Positions 8,743 through 16,817 of a stretch of DNA of 32,607 nt are shown piece after piece. The translations under genes were made by a program, and so were the position numbers. This DNA is from JBGSYN01 sp041750975. GTDB taxonomy: Bacteria > Pseudomonadota > Alphaproteobacteria > Geminicoccales > Geminicoccaceae. A model generated the notes under the pieces. The model did not search any database, had not been told where the DNA came from, and saw nothing but the letters and a program-made list of their open reading frames with translations. How positions within the stretch are numbered: the first letter of the stretch is position 1; every line of letters starts with the position of its first letter. The stretch spans positions 1-32,607 of the forward strand of contig JBGSYN010000041.1 of NCBI GenBank assembly GCA_041750975.1. The letters are read 5' to 3'.

Positions 8743-9720
8743 TCAGCCTTGATCACCGTAGTGGACCCAATACTTGGCCGAGATGAACGATGCTGCAGTG
8801 AATGTTGCGATGATTCCCACCAGGATCCAGGCGATGGCCGACGCATATCCCATTTGAAAATTGGTGAAGCCCTGCTCGTAGAGGTAGAGCGTGTAGAAGA
8901 GGGTGGAATCCGCCGGACCGCCCGTGCCTCCGCTGATGATGAAGGATGGCGTGAAAGCCTGGAATGAGCCGATCAATTGCATCACGAAGTTGAAGAAGAT
9001 GATCGGCGTCAGGAGCGGCAGTGTGAAATTGAACAGCAGACGCCACCGCCCGGCGCCGTCGATCGATGCCGCGTCATAGATATCCTGTGGGATCTGCTTG
9101 AGCCCGGCGAGGAAGATGACCGTCGGCGAGCCGAATTGCCATACGGCGAGGGCGACCAAGGTGTAGAGCGCATAGTCGGGGTTGGAAATCCAGCTCGGCG
9201 CATCGATCCCGAACTGCAGGAGAAACTGGTTGATGACGCCGTCATAGGAAAAAATCTGCCGCCACATGATGGCGACGGCAACGCTTCCGCCAAGCAGCGA
9301 CGGCAGATAATAGACGGTTCGATAGACGCCCAGACCGGAGATGCCGCGATTGAGAACGAGCGCCACGCCGAGCGCGAAGGCAAGCTTCAAGGGTACCGAA
9401 ATGAACACATAGGTGAAAGTGACCTTGAGCGACTGAAAATAGCGCGCATCTTCGAACAGCAGCTTTCTGTAGTTGTCGAAGCCGATCCATTCAGGTGGAT
9501 TGAATAAATCATAGGTCGTGAGGGACAAATAGAACGAGGCGAGGATGGGACCGAGCGTCAGCACAAAGAAGCCGATCAACCACGGTGCTAAAAACAGGAA
9601 GGCAATCGCGTTCTGTTCTGAGAACGGAGTACGGGACCTTGCCTCTCTACCTTGCGCGCGGAATAAGCGAGCAGACAGCTCCCTCAGCCGCGGCGGCGGC
9701 ACTGGTTCGACGTTTTCCAT
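8743..9720 (-). CDS. Carbohydrate ABC transporter permease, MalF/UgpA-type
   Basis: Inner-membrane permease of 325 residues. The N-terminal tail is cytoplasmic and basic, followed by the first helix FLFLAPWLIGFFVLTLGPIL and about five more. The EAA motif is DAASIDGAGRWRLLFNFTLP, with a permissive D for E at its first position. The C-terminal loop SYFxYASAxAW-like FQMGYASAIAWILVG matches MalF/UgpA proteins. It is the partner of the downstream MalG-type permease, and the spacing (49 bp from the binding-protein gene) supports one operon. No ATPase gene accompanies the set. Confidence 0.95.
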   Translation of the reverse strand: MENVEPVPPPRLRELSARLFRAQGREARSRTPFSEQNAIAFLFLAPWLIGFFVLTLGPILASFYLSLTTYDLFNPPEWIGFDNYRKLLFEDARYFQSLKVTFTYVFISVPLKLAFALGVALVLNRGISGLGVYRTVYYLPSLLGGSVAVAIMWRQIFSYDGVINQFLLQFGIDAPSWISNPDYALYTLVALAVWQFGSPTVIFLAGLKQIPQDIYDAASIDGAGRWRLLFNFTLPLLTPIIFFNFVMQLIGSFQAFTPSFIISGGTGGPADSTLFYTLYLYEQGFTNFQMGYASAIAWILVGIIATFTAASFISAKYWVHYGDQG

Positions 9721-9769
9721 CGACGATCCCTGCGAAACCCTTCGCCTCGTTCCTGGTCGGTGTCGGGGC

Positions 9770-11068
9770 TTAAAGCCTGACGCCTGCCTCTTGCACGAAT
9801 TGTTCGGCTGCCTGCATCGGGGTCAGTGTGCCGAATGCGACACCTTCATTGGCGCGTCGCAACATCCCGGACATTCCCGTGACGCCCGGATAGCGTGGCG
9901 GTGCAGGATTCTGCTGCAACAGTCTCAGATATTCGACAATATGCCGTTCGGCATCGGTGCCGGACGCGGCCAGGGCGTCGAGACCGGCCGATGAGGCGGG
10001 AACCATGCCGCTGCCGCGGTAGTAGATCTCGATCCCCTCCGGCACGAAATGCATGAAGTGAATGATGTCGATGATGCGGTCTTGATATTTGCTTTCCGTC
10101 CAGACGGCGGTCGAGTTGCCGGCGTAGATATAATGGTGTTGCACCAGATCGCCGCCCTCGAAGCCATTGGGTAGCATGTGCAGAAGGAGTTCGTCGGGTA
10201 TCAAGGACCGAACACCGACGTAGCTGTCGGTGAGCGAGATATACATGGCGGCACGCCCGGCAACGATGCCCGTGGTACTCGGATCGCCGCCTGACGACAG
10301 CGCCTGGACATCGCCGGGTGGAACGCCTCCAGCCTCGCGCAGGCGTTGCCAATAGGCGTACCACTCCGCCAGATCAGCGGGCTCGAAACCGAATTGATGG
10401 TCGGGGGTAAACATCGATTTGCCCATGCTGCGCAGGAAGACGTCGCAGGGAATGTAGTTGCCGCCGGCATCCTCAAGCCCCCAGAAGCGCGGGCCCAAGG
10501 CCTCGGTGAGCGCCACCGCCGTCTCCGCCATCGCATCCCAGGTCCACATCTGTTCGGGAATGGCGATTCCGGCTTCCTCGAAGGAGGTCGATTTCATGAT
10601 GACGGAAGGCGCTATGGCGTCGTTGGGAATGGCAAAAAGCTTGCCGTCCAGGGTCGCCGCCCTGATCGTGCCATCGAGATAATCGGAGAGATCCAGGGGA
10701 TCGGGGACAAACCGGTCGAGCGGGGTAATGACACTACGTCGCGCATATTCCGCGAGCAGATCGACATTCACGCTGAACATATCGGGCGCGTTGCCGCCGG
10801 CGGCTTCGGTCGCGATCTTATCCGTAAACGAGCTGAAATTCGTGAATTCGGGAACGATCTCGACGCCGGGGTTGCTGGCCTCATAGGCTTCGAGCACGGC
10901 GAGCGTCTGCTTGAGCTGCTCCTGCGATTCGACATAGCCGCTGAACCGGATCCGCTCGCCGGCCTGGGCGATGGCCAAACGCGACGGCACCAGTGCCGAG
11001 GAAAAGGCTGCACCGCCCAAGGCGGCAGTTCCGCGCGCGAATCGGCGGCGTGAAATTTCCATAGCCAT
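9770..11068 (-). CDS. Family 1 extracellular solute-binding protein (sugar ABC importer), Tat-exported
   Basis: Periplasmic binding protein of 432 residues that delivers ligand to the two permeases downstream. The N-terminus carries a twin-arginine signal (S6-R-R-R-F10) followed by an Ala-rich hydrophobic stretch and a likely cleavage near AQA-GE (about residue 36). Family landmarks include YEASNPGVEIVPEFTNFSSF, GNAPDMFSVN and a domain of PDEL/GF residues typical of CUT1 binding proteins. The start at 11068 is chosen because GGGAGG lies five bases upstream; ATGs at 11071 and 11062 are alternatives. Tat export suggests folding before export, seen in some sugar-acid and sugar binding proteins. 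Two LacI-type palindromes lie upstream. The bound ligand is unknown. Confidence 0.92.
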   Translation of the reverse strand: MAMEISRRRFARGTAALGGAAFSSALVPSRLAIAQAGERIRFSGYVESQEQLKQTLAVLEAYEASNPGVEIVPEFTNFSSFTDKIATEAAGGNAPDMFSVNVDLLAEYARRSVITPLDRFVPDPLDLSDYLDGTIRAATLDGKLFAIPNDAIAPSVIMKSTSFEEAGIAIPEQMWTWDAMAETAVALTEALGPRFWGLEDAGGNYIPCDVFLRSMGKSMFTPDHQFGFEPADLAEWYAYWQRLREAGGVPPGDVQALSSGGDPSTTGIVAGRAAMYISLTDSYVGVRSLIPDELLLHMLPNGFEGGDLVQHHYIYAGNSTAVWTESKYQDRIIDIIHFMHFVPEGIEIYYRGSGMVPASSAGLDALAASGTDAERHIVEYLRLLQQNPAPPRYPGVTGMSGMLRRANEGVAFGTLTPMQAAEQFVQEAGVRL

Positions 11069-11115
11069 CATAACCTCCCACGGTTGGTTGCTTGACATAA
11101 CGCGATCTGAGCGAC

Positions 11116-11131
11116 GGTGTATCGTTACACC
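11116..11131. promoter_or_regulatory. Putative LacI-family operator, site 1
   Basis: GGTGTATC|GTTACACC is a 16-bp inverted repeat centred on CG with seven of eight pairs matched. CG-centred palindromes of the TGTAAC|GTTACA kind are typical LacI-family operators. It lies about 48 bp upstream of the ABC binding-protein start, where a repressor would block transcription. Binding by the neighbouring LacI protein is inferred. Confidence 0.6.
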
Positions 11132-11309
11132 TACTGTTGAATGAAATCAACCGCGAAAGTTCAACCTTTTTGAATAGGTTGCGAAAAAGGGCCGAAGATA
11201 TTCGGAAATATGACACCAATTGACGGATTGGCAGCAGTTTTATTGGTGATATCCCGCACTTTTCTCATCTAGAGCGGACTGGTCATTCCGGTAAACTTGC
11301 GCCTCTGAT

Positions 11310-11325
11310 GATAAAACGTTACACC
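11310..11325. promoter_or_regulatory. Putative LacI-family operator, site 2 (one good half-site)
   Basis: GATAAAAC|GTTACACC repeats the right half of site 1 exactly (CGTTACACC) in the same register, but has a degenerate left half. The centre-to-centre distance from site 1 is 194 bp. It lies about 90-100 bp upstream of the lacI-type start, so autoregulation or a two-site loop is plausible. Confidence 0.45.
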
Positions 11326-11416
11326 TTGCGCAGATGAAGTTAAGCGCCTTTGCGCTTCCGGCCGGTTCTCGGGCAATGCCTGAATGGACCGCGCGCTCAG
11401 GATAAGGCGGAGAAGA

Positions 11417-12463
11417 TTGGCTGGAATTCGGGATGTGGCTAAGGCGGCGGGTGTGTCGGTGAGCACCGTGTCCAATGTGATCAACAGCCGCGATCAGAAG
11501 ATGAGCGCTGAAACCCGGCAGCGCGTACTCGATGTCATCGAAACCTTGAAATACACGCCGAATAGCGTCGCGAGGCAGCTGAAGACCGGCCTCAATCGGA
11601 CCATCGGACTGATCGTGCCGTCGGTCGCCAATCCATTCTGGGGGGCCGTCTCGCTGCATATCGAGCGCGCCGCGATGAAGTATGATCACAAGGTCCTGGT
11701 CTGTAACGCTGAGCGCGATCCCGCGCTCGAAACGAATTATGCGCTATCATTACTCCGTTCTTCGGTACGCGGCGTCATTCTCGGCTCCTCGCCGATCACG
11801 TTCGACCATTTTCGAGACCTGGCCGAGCGTGGCCTGAAAATCGCCGCCTTCGACAGGCAGGCGCAAGGTGCTGACGAAGTGATCAGCTGCAGCGTCAGTG
11901 TCGATCAGGAACTCGGCGGCCAGCTCGCCGGCCAACATTTGCTGGGGCTCGGTCATCGCCAAATTGCGTTCGTCTCCGGCCCGATCAGGACCAGCAGCCG
12001 ATTGGGGCGACTTGGCGGGTTGCGGTCGGCGCTCAAGCGCGCCGGTCTCGAGGTCGATCAGCGCCTGATATGGCAGGGCGCCAATGTGCGGGGATTTGGC
12101 GACGCCGAAGGTGCCGAGCTTGGCCGGGTCGCCGTCCGCGAGCTCCTGAGTGGAGAAGTCCGGCCGACCGCCGTCTTTGCCGTAAACGACATGTACGCGC
12201 TTGGCGCCTATGCGGGTGCCAGGGATCTCGGCTATCGCGTCCCGGAAGACCTGTCCATCGTGGGCTTCGATAATATCGCCTTGTCCGCGATCATGCAGCC
12301 GGCATTGACCACCATCGAGCAGCCTCTCGAAGTCATGGCGGAGATCATCGTCGCCGCACTGATCGGGCAGATCGAAGGCTCGAACCAGGACGAAGGACCG
12401 TCCCATGTGGATATCAAACCCGAGCTGATCGTCCGTGCCTCCACGGCACGGCTTTATGCGTGA
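11417..12463 (+). CDS. LacI-family transcriptional regulator
   Basis: Regulator of about 348 residues: an N-terminal LacI helix-turn-helix (IRDVAKAAGVSVSTVSNVIN, residues about 4-22), the hinge region TPNSVARQLKTG, and a periplasmic-binding-protein-like effector domain beginning TIGLIVPSVANPFW. The core GFDNIALS motif near the C-terminus is a family hallmark. I prefer the TTG at 11417 because it has GGAG four bases upstream and gives the classical start directly on the helix-turn-helix; an ATG at 11384 adds 11 basic residues and has no clear RBS. Effector is unknown, most likely the imported sugar or an intermediate. It probably represses the divergent transporter and the downstream catabolic genes. 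Confidence 0.9.
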   Translation: MAGIRDVAKAAGVSVSTVSNVINSRDQKMSAETRQRVLDVIETLKYTPNSVARQLKTGLNRTIGLIVPSVANPFWGAVSLHIERAAMKYDHKVLVCNAERDPALETNYALSLLRSSVRGVILGSSPITFDHFRDLAERGLKIAAFDRQAQGADEVISCSVSVDQELGGQLAGQHLLGLGHRQIAFVSGPIRTSSRLGRLGGLRSALKRAGLEVDQRLIWQGANVRGFGDAEGAELGRVAVRELLSGEVRPTAVFAVNDMYALGAYAGARDLGYRVPEDLSIVGFDNIALSAIMQPALTTIEQPLEVMAEIIVAALIGQIEGSNQDEGPSHVDIKPELIVRASTARLYA

Positions 12464-12508
12464 TTTTTGACTAATTGTACCAAGTTCGAACAGGAGGCAG
12501 TACTAACA

Positions 12509-13243
12509 ATGTCCAGAGATCTTGAGGGCTGCACCATCATGGTTGCCGGGGCGAGCAGCGGCATGGGCAAGGCGATTGCGATCAGGACGGCCTCGGAAGG
12601 TGTGAAGCTCATCCTGCTCGCCCGCGATCCCGGCCGATTGGAAGAAACGGTAGCTGCGGCCCGGGCGGCTAGAGACGGTGCCGAGATTATTGCCGTTCTC
12701 GGCGATGCGTCGAATGCGCGTTCTCTCGGAGAGGCTGGGGCACCTCATGGCGAGACTATCAATGCCCTCGATGTGCTGATCAATTCCGTGGGGATGAATA
12801 TCGTCGAGCGCGACTTCGACGGCCTGACTGAAGAGTCCTGGGCAGCGATGCTCGACACCAATCTGACGGCAGCTTTCAATCTGATGAAGATGGTCATTCC
12901 AGGCATGCGAGAGCGCCGCCAAGGTCTCGTCATCAATATTGCATCGACGGCGGCTCGAAAGGCAGATCTCTCGGGTGGCGCCTATCAGGCGGCGAAGGCG
13001 GGCGTAGTGGCACTGAACCACGCAGTGATGGAGGAGGAGTGGAAGAATGGCATCAGGTTGACGGCCATCCTTCCAGGCATGACCGACACGCCGCTGCTTG
13101 ATCGCCGACCGACCCCGGTCTGGCCCGAGGCCAGAGCTGCGGCACTCCAGCCGACGGATATCGCGGAGGCCTGCATGTTCGTCATGCGACTGCCGCCTCG
13201 GGCCCATGTTGCGGAGATCCTCCTGCAGCCTTCTCAACGCTAG
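12509..13243 (+). CDS. SDR-family NAD(P)-dependent oxidoreductase
   Basis: Classical short-chain dehydrogenase/reductase of 244 residues that oxidises a hydroxyl or reduces a carbonyl. The cofactor motif reads AGASSGMG (residues about 12-19; TGxxxGxG with Ala for Thr), and the NNAG position is NSVG. The catalytic Ser lies in INIAST, and Tyr and Lys in YQAAK. The end AEAC...EILLQPSQR is typical of the C-terminal substrate lid. The ATG at 12509 is preferred, with GGAGG about 11 bases upstream; an upstream ATG at 12467 would begin only 3 bp after the lacI stop. It is the first catabolic gene after the regulator, so it probably acts on the imported substrate. Confidence 0.88.
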   Translation: MSRDLEGCTIMVAGASSGMGKAIAIRTASEGVKLILLARDPGRLEETVAAARAARDGAEIIAVLGDASNARSLGEAGAPHGETINALDVLINSVGMNIVERDFDGLTEESWAAMLDTNLTAAFNLMKMVIPGMRERRQGLVINIASTAARKADLSGGAYQAAKAGVVALNHAVMEEEWKNGIRLTAILPGMTDTPLLDRRPTPVWPEARAAALQPTDIAEACMFVMRLPPRAHVAEILLQPSQR

Positions 13244-13277
13244 AATCTCGCACTCGACGGACTTAAGGAAACGCCTC

Positions 13278-14327
13278 ATGAATCAGGCTCAAAACGACAA
13301 CGCAACCGCGCCTATGGGTTCAGCAAAACCAGTGGTCGCACTGCTTCTGCCCCCAGACATCCGGGCCAAGGTCTTGTCCCCCGAGGCCGAAGAGCGCCTG
13401 GCTTCGATGGTCAATCTGGTCACGCCCGCAGAGGGTCAATTGACGACGGAAAATCTGCCGGTATTGCTCGATGGTACTGTCGCTGCGATTACCGGCTGGG
13501 GGACGCCGGCGTTCCCTGACGAGGTCTTCTCTAGCGATCGGAAATTGGCTTTCGTCGCACATTCTGCGGGCAGTATCCATCGCCTGCAGATTTCGAGCGC
13601 AATCGAGAATGGCCGTATCAGGGTCAGCCACGCGGCGGTGTTTATTGCGGAGGCGGTCGCCGAATTCGTGATGGCGCAAATCCTGTCCCATCTCCGGCGG
13701 CCCCATTTGCAAGACGCTGAAATGAAGGCTGGCATGGAATGGTTTGACATCCGGCAGCGCAATCTCGGACTCATCTTGAGTACGCAGGCGGTCGGGATCG
13801 TCGGAGCGGGATATGTCGGCCGGCTGGTGATCCGACTGCTCAAGGCGTTCGATGCCCGGATCGTCGTTTATGATCCATATCTCTCCGAGGAGCGTGCGCG
13901 CGAGCTGGGTGTCCAAATGAGTGGACTGGACGATCTTATTCTCAGTTGTGACATCGTCTCCCTGCATGCGCCGGTCCTGCCTGAGACCCGTCACATGATG
14001 AGTGCCAAGCAGTTTGCCAAACTGCGCGACGGTGCGCTGTTCATTAATACGGCGCGCGCGGCACTCATCGACGAAGCCGCCTTTCTCGCAGCCTTGCGGC
14101 AAGGTCGCTTCACCGCAGCGATCGATGTCTACGACACCGAGCCCTTGCCGGCGGACAGCCCGTTCAGGTCTTTGGAAAATACATACTTGTCGCCGCATTC
14201 GGCAGGGCACACGATCGACACCTATTTCAGGCAGGGTGCCGCTGCCGTCGATGAAGTTGGCCGGTTCCTTGCGGGCCAGCCATTGCACTATGAGGTCACC
14301 AAGACCATGCTCGCGACCATGGCTTAG
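13278..14327 (+). CDS. D-isomer-specific 2-hydroxyacid dehydrogenase
   Basis: NAD-dependent dehydrogenase of 349 residues that interconverts D-2-hydroxy acids and 2-keto acids. The Rossmann motif is VGIVGAGYVG (GxGxxG at 176-181), and Asp199 (VVYDP) indicates NAD rather than NADP. The catalytic set is Arg260 (NTARAAL), Glu288 (DTEPL) and His307 (SPHSAG), complete for the family. The start at 13278 follows AAGGAA by seven bases and leaves a 34-bp gap after the SDR; the frame is open farther upstream but overlaps the SDR. In this cluster it could reduce the 2-keto acid produced by the dehydratase downstream. The exact substrate is unknown; it differs from PGDH by lacking an ACT domain. Confidence 0.92.
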   Translation: MNQAQNDNATAPMGSAKPVVALLLPPDIRAKVLSPEAEERLASMVNLVTPAEGQLTTENLPVLLDGTVAAITGWGTPAFPDEVFSSDRKLAFVAHSAGSIHRLQISSAIENGRIRVSHAAVFIAEAVAEFVMAQILSHLRRPHLQDAEMKAGMEWFDIRQRNLGLILSTQAVGIVGAGYVGRLVIRLLKAFDARIVVYDPYLSEERARELGVQMSGLDDLILSCDIVSLHAPVLPETRHMMSAKQFAKLRDGALFINTARAALIDEAAFLAALRQGRFTAAIDVYDTEPLPADSPFRSLENTYLSPHSAGHTIDTYFRQGAAAVDEVGRFLAGQPLHYEVTKTMLATMA

Positions 14328-14387
14328 CTTGCAGGCCCGACGGGTCGTGCTGTACTCAAGGTGGGCTCGATCGACCAGGGAGCCGTT

Positions 14388-15557
14388 ATGCGCATCGTTG
14401 CGATCCGGGAACGCACCGCCTCCATCGCCTCCAACATCCGCAATGCCTATATCGATTTCTCGAAGATGACCTGCTCGACGGTGGCCGTGGTTACCGACGT
14501 TATCCGCGATGGCAGGCGCGTTGTCGGCTTCGGCTTCAACTCGAATGGCCGCTATGGCCAGGGTGCCTTGATGCGGGAGCGCTTCATCCCGCGGGTCATG
14601 GAAGCCGATCCCGACACGCTGCTCGACGATGACGGCAAGCTCTTGCCGCATCGCATCTGGGAACGGATGATGACGAACGAGAAACCGGGCGGCCATGGCG
14701 AACGCTCGGTTGCGGTCGGTACGATCGACATGGCGCTTTGGGATGCGCACGCCAAGATCGAGGGCATGCCGCTCTATCGGTTGCTCGCCGACCGCTATCG
14801 GGAAGGTGTCGTCGACGACAAGGTCTGGGTCTATGCCGCCGGCGGCTATTACTATCCGGGCAAAGACAACAAGGTGCTGCAGGACGAGATGCGCCGCTAT
14901 CGCGGTATGGGCTACAGCGCGGTCAAGATGAAAATCGGCGGCGCCTCGCTCGAAGATGACTTGCGCCGCATCGATGCCGTGCTCGAGGTGGTAGAGCCCG
15001 GAAATTTATGCGTCGACGCCAATGGGCGATTGGACCTCAAGACCGCCCTCGCCTATGCTGACGCCCTGGCGCCCTACGGCCTCCGCTGGTTCGAGGAAGC
15101 CGGCGACCCGCTCGACTACAGCCTCCAGGCGATGCTCGGCGAGGTCTATCCTGGCCCGCTTGCAACCGGTGAAAACCTGTTTTCGGTGCAGGATCATCGC
15201 AACCTGATCCGCCATGGCGGCATGCGGCCCGACCGCGATATCCTGCAATTCGACTGCGCCTTGAGCTACGGCCTGGTCGAATATCTCCGAATGCTCGATA
15301 TGCTGAAGATGCATGGCTGGTCGCCGCGTCGCGTCGTGCCTCATGGCGGCCATCAGATGTCGCTCAATCTCGCGGCCGGCCTCGGTTTGGGCGGGAATGA
15401 GTCCTATCCCGAGGTGTTTGAGCCGTTTTGCGGTTTCGCCGACGGGATCGCAGTGGAGGACTCCTATGTCGGTCTGCCGGACATCCCCGGTATCGGCTTC
15501 GAGGCGCGCGCCACGCTTTACGCTGAGTTTAAGAGACTGGTCGAGGATCTGGTTTAG
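14388..15557 (+). CDS. tarD: Enolase-superfamily acid-sugar dehydratase, D(-)-tartrate dehydratase-like
   Basis: Enzyme of 389 residues that abstracts a proton alpha to a carboxylate, eliminates water and yields a 2-keto acid (D-tartrate to oxaloacetate in the characterised enzyme). Residues K180-x-K182, D210, E236 and E262 (metal ligands), D289 and H319 are all present. Their numbering runs two or three behind K184, D213, E239, E265 and H322 that I recall for Bradyrhizobium D-tartrate dehydratase, and long stretches such as GFNSNGRYGQG and GGYYYPGK are also shared from memory. The ATG at 14388 has AGGGAG five bases upstream; a GTG at 14361 is an alternative. The fold and chemistry are sure. 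Substrate identity is inferred, since the neighbouring importer is of a sugar rather than a dicarboxylate type. Confidence 0.85.
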   Translation: MRIVAIRERTASIASNIRNAYIDFSKMTCSTVAVVTDVIRDGRRVVGFGFNSNGRYGQGALMRERFIPRVMEADPDTLLDDDGKLLPHRIWERMMTNEKPGGHGERSVAVGTIDMALWDAHAKIEGMPLYRLLADRYREGVVDDKVWVYAAGGYYYPGKDNKVLQDEMRRYRGMGYSAVKMKIGGASLEDDLRRIDAVLEVVEPGNLCVDANGRLDLKTALAYADALAPYGLRWFEEAGDPLDYSLQAMLGEVYPGPLATGENLFSVQDHRNLIRHGGMRPDRDILQFDCALSYGLVEYLRMLDMLKMHGWSPRRVVPHGGHQMSLNLAAGLGLGGNESYPEVFEPFCGFADGIAVEDSYVGLPDIPGIGFEARATLYAEFKRLVEDLV

Positions 15558-15590
15558 GGCAGCGCTGCAATTGTCGGAAAGGAACAATCA

Positions 15591-16619
15591 ATGACATGGC
15601 AACCCACTGCCGACCGCTACGGCTCGATGCGATATAATCGCTGCGGCGGGAGCGGCCTCAAGCTGCCGGCGATCTCGCTCGGCCTCTGGCATAATTTCGG
15701 CGGCACCAGCGATTTCGAGAGCGGCCGGGCGATGGTCCGAAAGGCCTTCGATCTCGGCATCACCCATTTCGATCTCGCCAATAATTACGGGCCGCCGCCC
15801 GGCTCGGCCGAGGAAAGCTTCGGCCGCCTGCTACGCACCGATCTCGCCGGTTATCGTGACGAACTCGTGATCTCGACCAAGGCCGGCTACACGATGTGGG
15901 ACGGGCCCTACGGCGAATGGGGATCGCGCAAATATCTGCTCGCCAGCCTCGATCAGAGCCTCCTCCGCATGGGGCTCGACTATGTCGACATCTTCTATTC
16001 GCACCGCTTCGATCCCGACACACCGCTCGAGGAGACGATGGGAGCGCTCGATCAGGCGGTGCGGTCGGGCAAGGCGCTCTATGCGGGTATATCCTCCTAT
16101 TCGACGGAGGCGACCACGGCCGCGGCCGCCCTTCTTCGCGACCTCGGCACGCCTTGCCTGATCCATCAGCCCTCTTACTCGATGATCAATCGCTGGGTCG
16201 AGAAGGACGGCCTGCCGGACACGCTCGAGCGCCAAGCCATCGGCTGCATCGTCTTCTCGCCTCTGGCGCAAGGCCTCTTGACCGACAAATATCTGGGCGG
16301 CATTCCCGAAACCTCACGCGTCGCCAAGGGCGGAGCGCTGCGCCGGGATTTTCTCAAGGCAAGCACGCTTGAGCGGATCGCCGAACTCGATAGTATCGCC
16401 AGGCAGCGCGGCCAGAGCCTGGCGCAAATGGCGCTCGCCTGGGTCTTGAAGGACCGGAGGATCACCTCGGCCCTGATCGGCGCCAGCACGCCGGACCAGA
16501 TCGAGCAATGCGTCCACGCCCTCGAAGTCCCGAGCTTCACCGCAACGGAACTCGTCGAGATCGACCGTCTCACCATCGAATCCGGCACCGATCTCTGGAC
16601 CCTCACCCGAAGGGCATAA
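15591..16619 (+). CDS. Aldo/keto reductase, L-glyceraldehyde-3-phosphate reductase (YghZ) type
   Basis: NADPH-dependent reductase of 342 residues in the (alpha/beta)8 aldo/keto reductase family. The catalytic tetrad is Asp61, Tyr66 (in FDLANNYGPP), Lys97 (STKAGY) and His138 (YSHRFD). The motif PPPGSAEESFGRLL and the overall layout match YghZ, which reduces L-glyceraldehyde 3-phosphate and other aldehydes. It follows the dehydratase by 33 bp with GGAAAGGAA as RBS, so the two share an operon. A role in reducing an aldehyde or short sugar released by the pathway is inferred. It is the last gene of the rightward catabolic unit; a 198-bp gap follows. Confidence 0.9.
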   Translation: MTWQPTADRYGSMRYNRCGGSGLKLPAISLGLWHNFGGTSDFESGRAMVRKAFDLGITHFDLANNYGPPPGSAEESFGRLLRTDLAGYRDELVISTKAGYTMWDGPYGEWGSRKYLLASLDQSLLRMGLDYVDIFYSHRFDPDTPLEETMGALDQAVRSGKALYAGISSYSTEATTAAAALLRDLGTPCLIHQPSYSMINRWVEKDGLPDTLERQAIGCIVFSPLAQGLLTDKYLGGIPETSRVAKGGALRRDFLKASTLERIAELDSIARQRGQSLAQMALAWVLKDRRITSALIGASTPDQIEQCVHALEVPSFTATELVEIDRLTIESGTDLWTLTRRA

Positions 16620-16817
16620 TTCGTCCGCGAACCACGATATCCCCGACCTGATGCTGGATCGTCCCGTTGCGACCTGCCGATTGACGAACAATTCCTCGCG
16701 GCGTACCGACCACAGCCAATTGAAGGATTTTGCACAAGTGCTTCGTGACATGTACGGTCCTGCAGCTAATTTCCGGCTTAAGCCATCTGGATTTCTCTCG
16801 TTTGGTAGGTGGAGACT
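16620..16817. other. Intergenic spacer before the 2OG oxygenase gene
   Basis: A 198-bp spacer with no gene. It contains a short perfect palindrome, GGCTTAAGCC (16775-16784), about 33 bp upstream of the next start, in the right position for an operator, but 10 bp is too short to weigh heavily. No terminator after the reductase gene was recognised. Confidence 0.35.

Larger units (their letters stand above)
11069..11416. other. Divergent control region between the ABC importer and the lacI-type gene
   Basis: About 350 bp without a gene. It carries promoters for both directions and two related CG-centred palindromes (listed separately). It is more AT-rich than the surrounding genes. No riboswitch or convincing hairpin was seen, and I did not find a strong sigma-70 pair I would assign. 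Confidence 0.6.

Noticed and set aside
13320..14750. A 476-codon minus-strand open frame
   Set aside because: Antisense to the 2-hydroxyacid dehydrogenase and dehydratase, both of which have full catalytic motifs.
16775..16784. GGCTTAAGCC palindrome
   Set aside because: Ten base pairs is expected by chance about this often; kept only as a note in the spacer entry.
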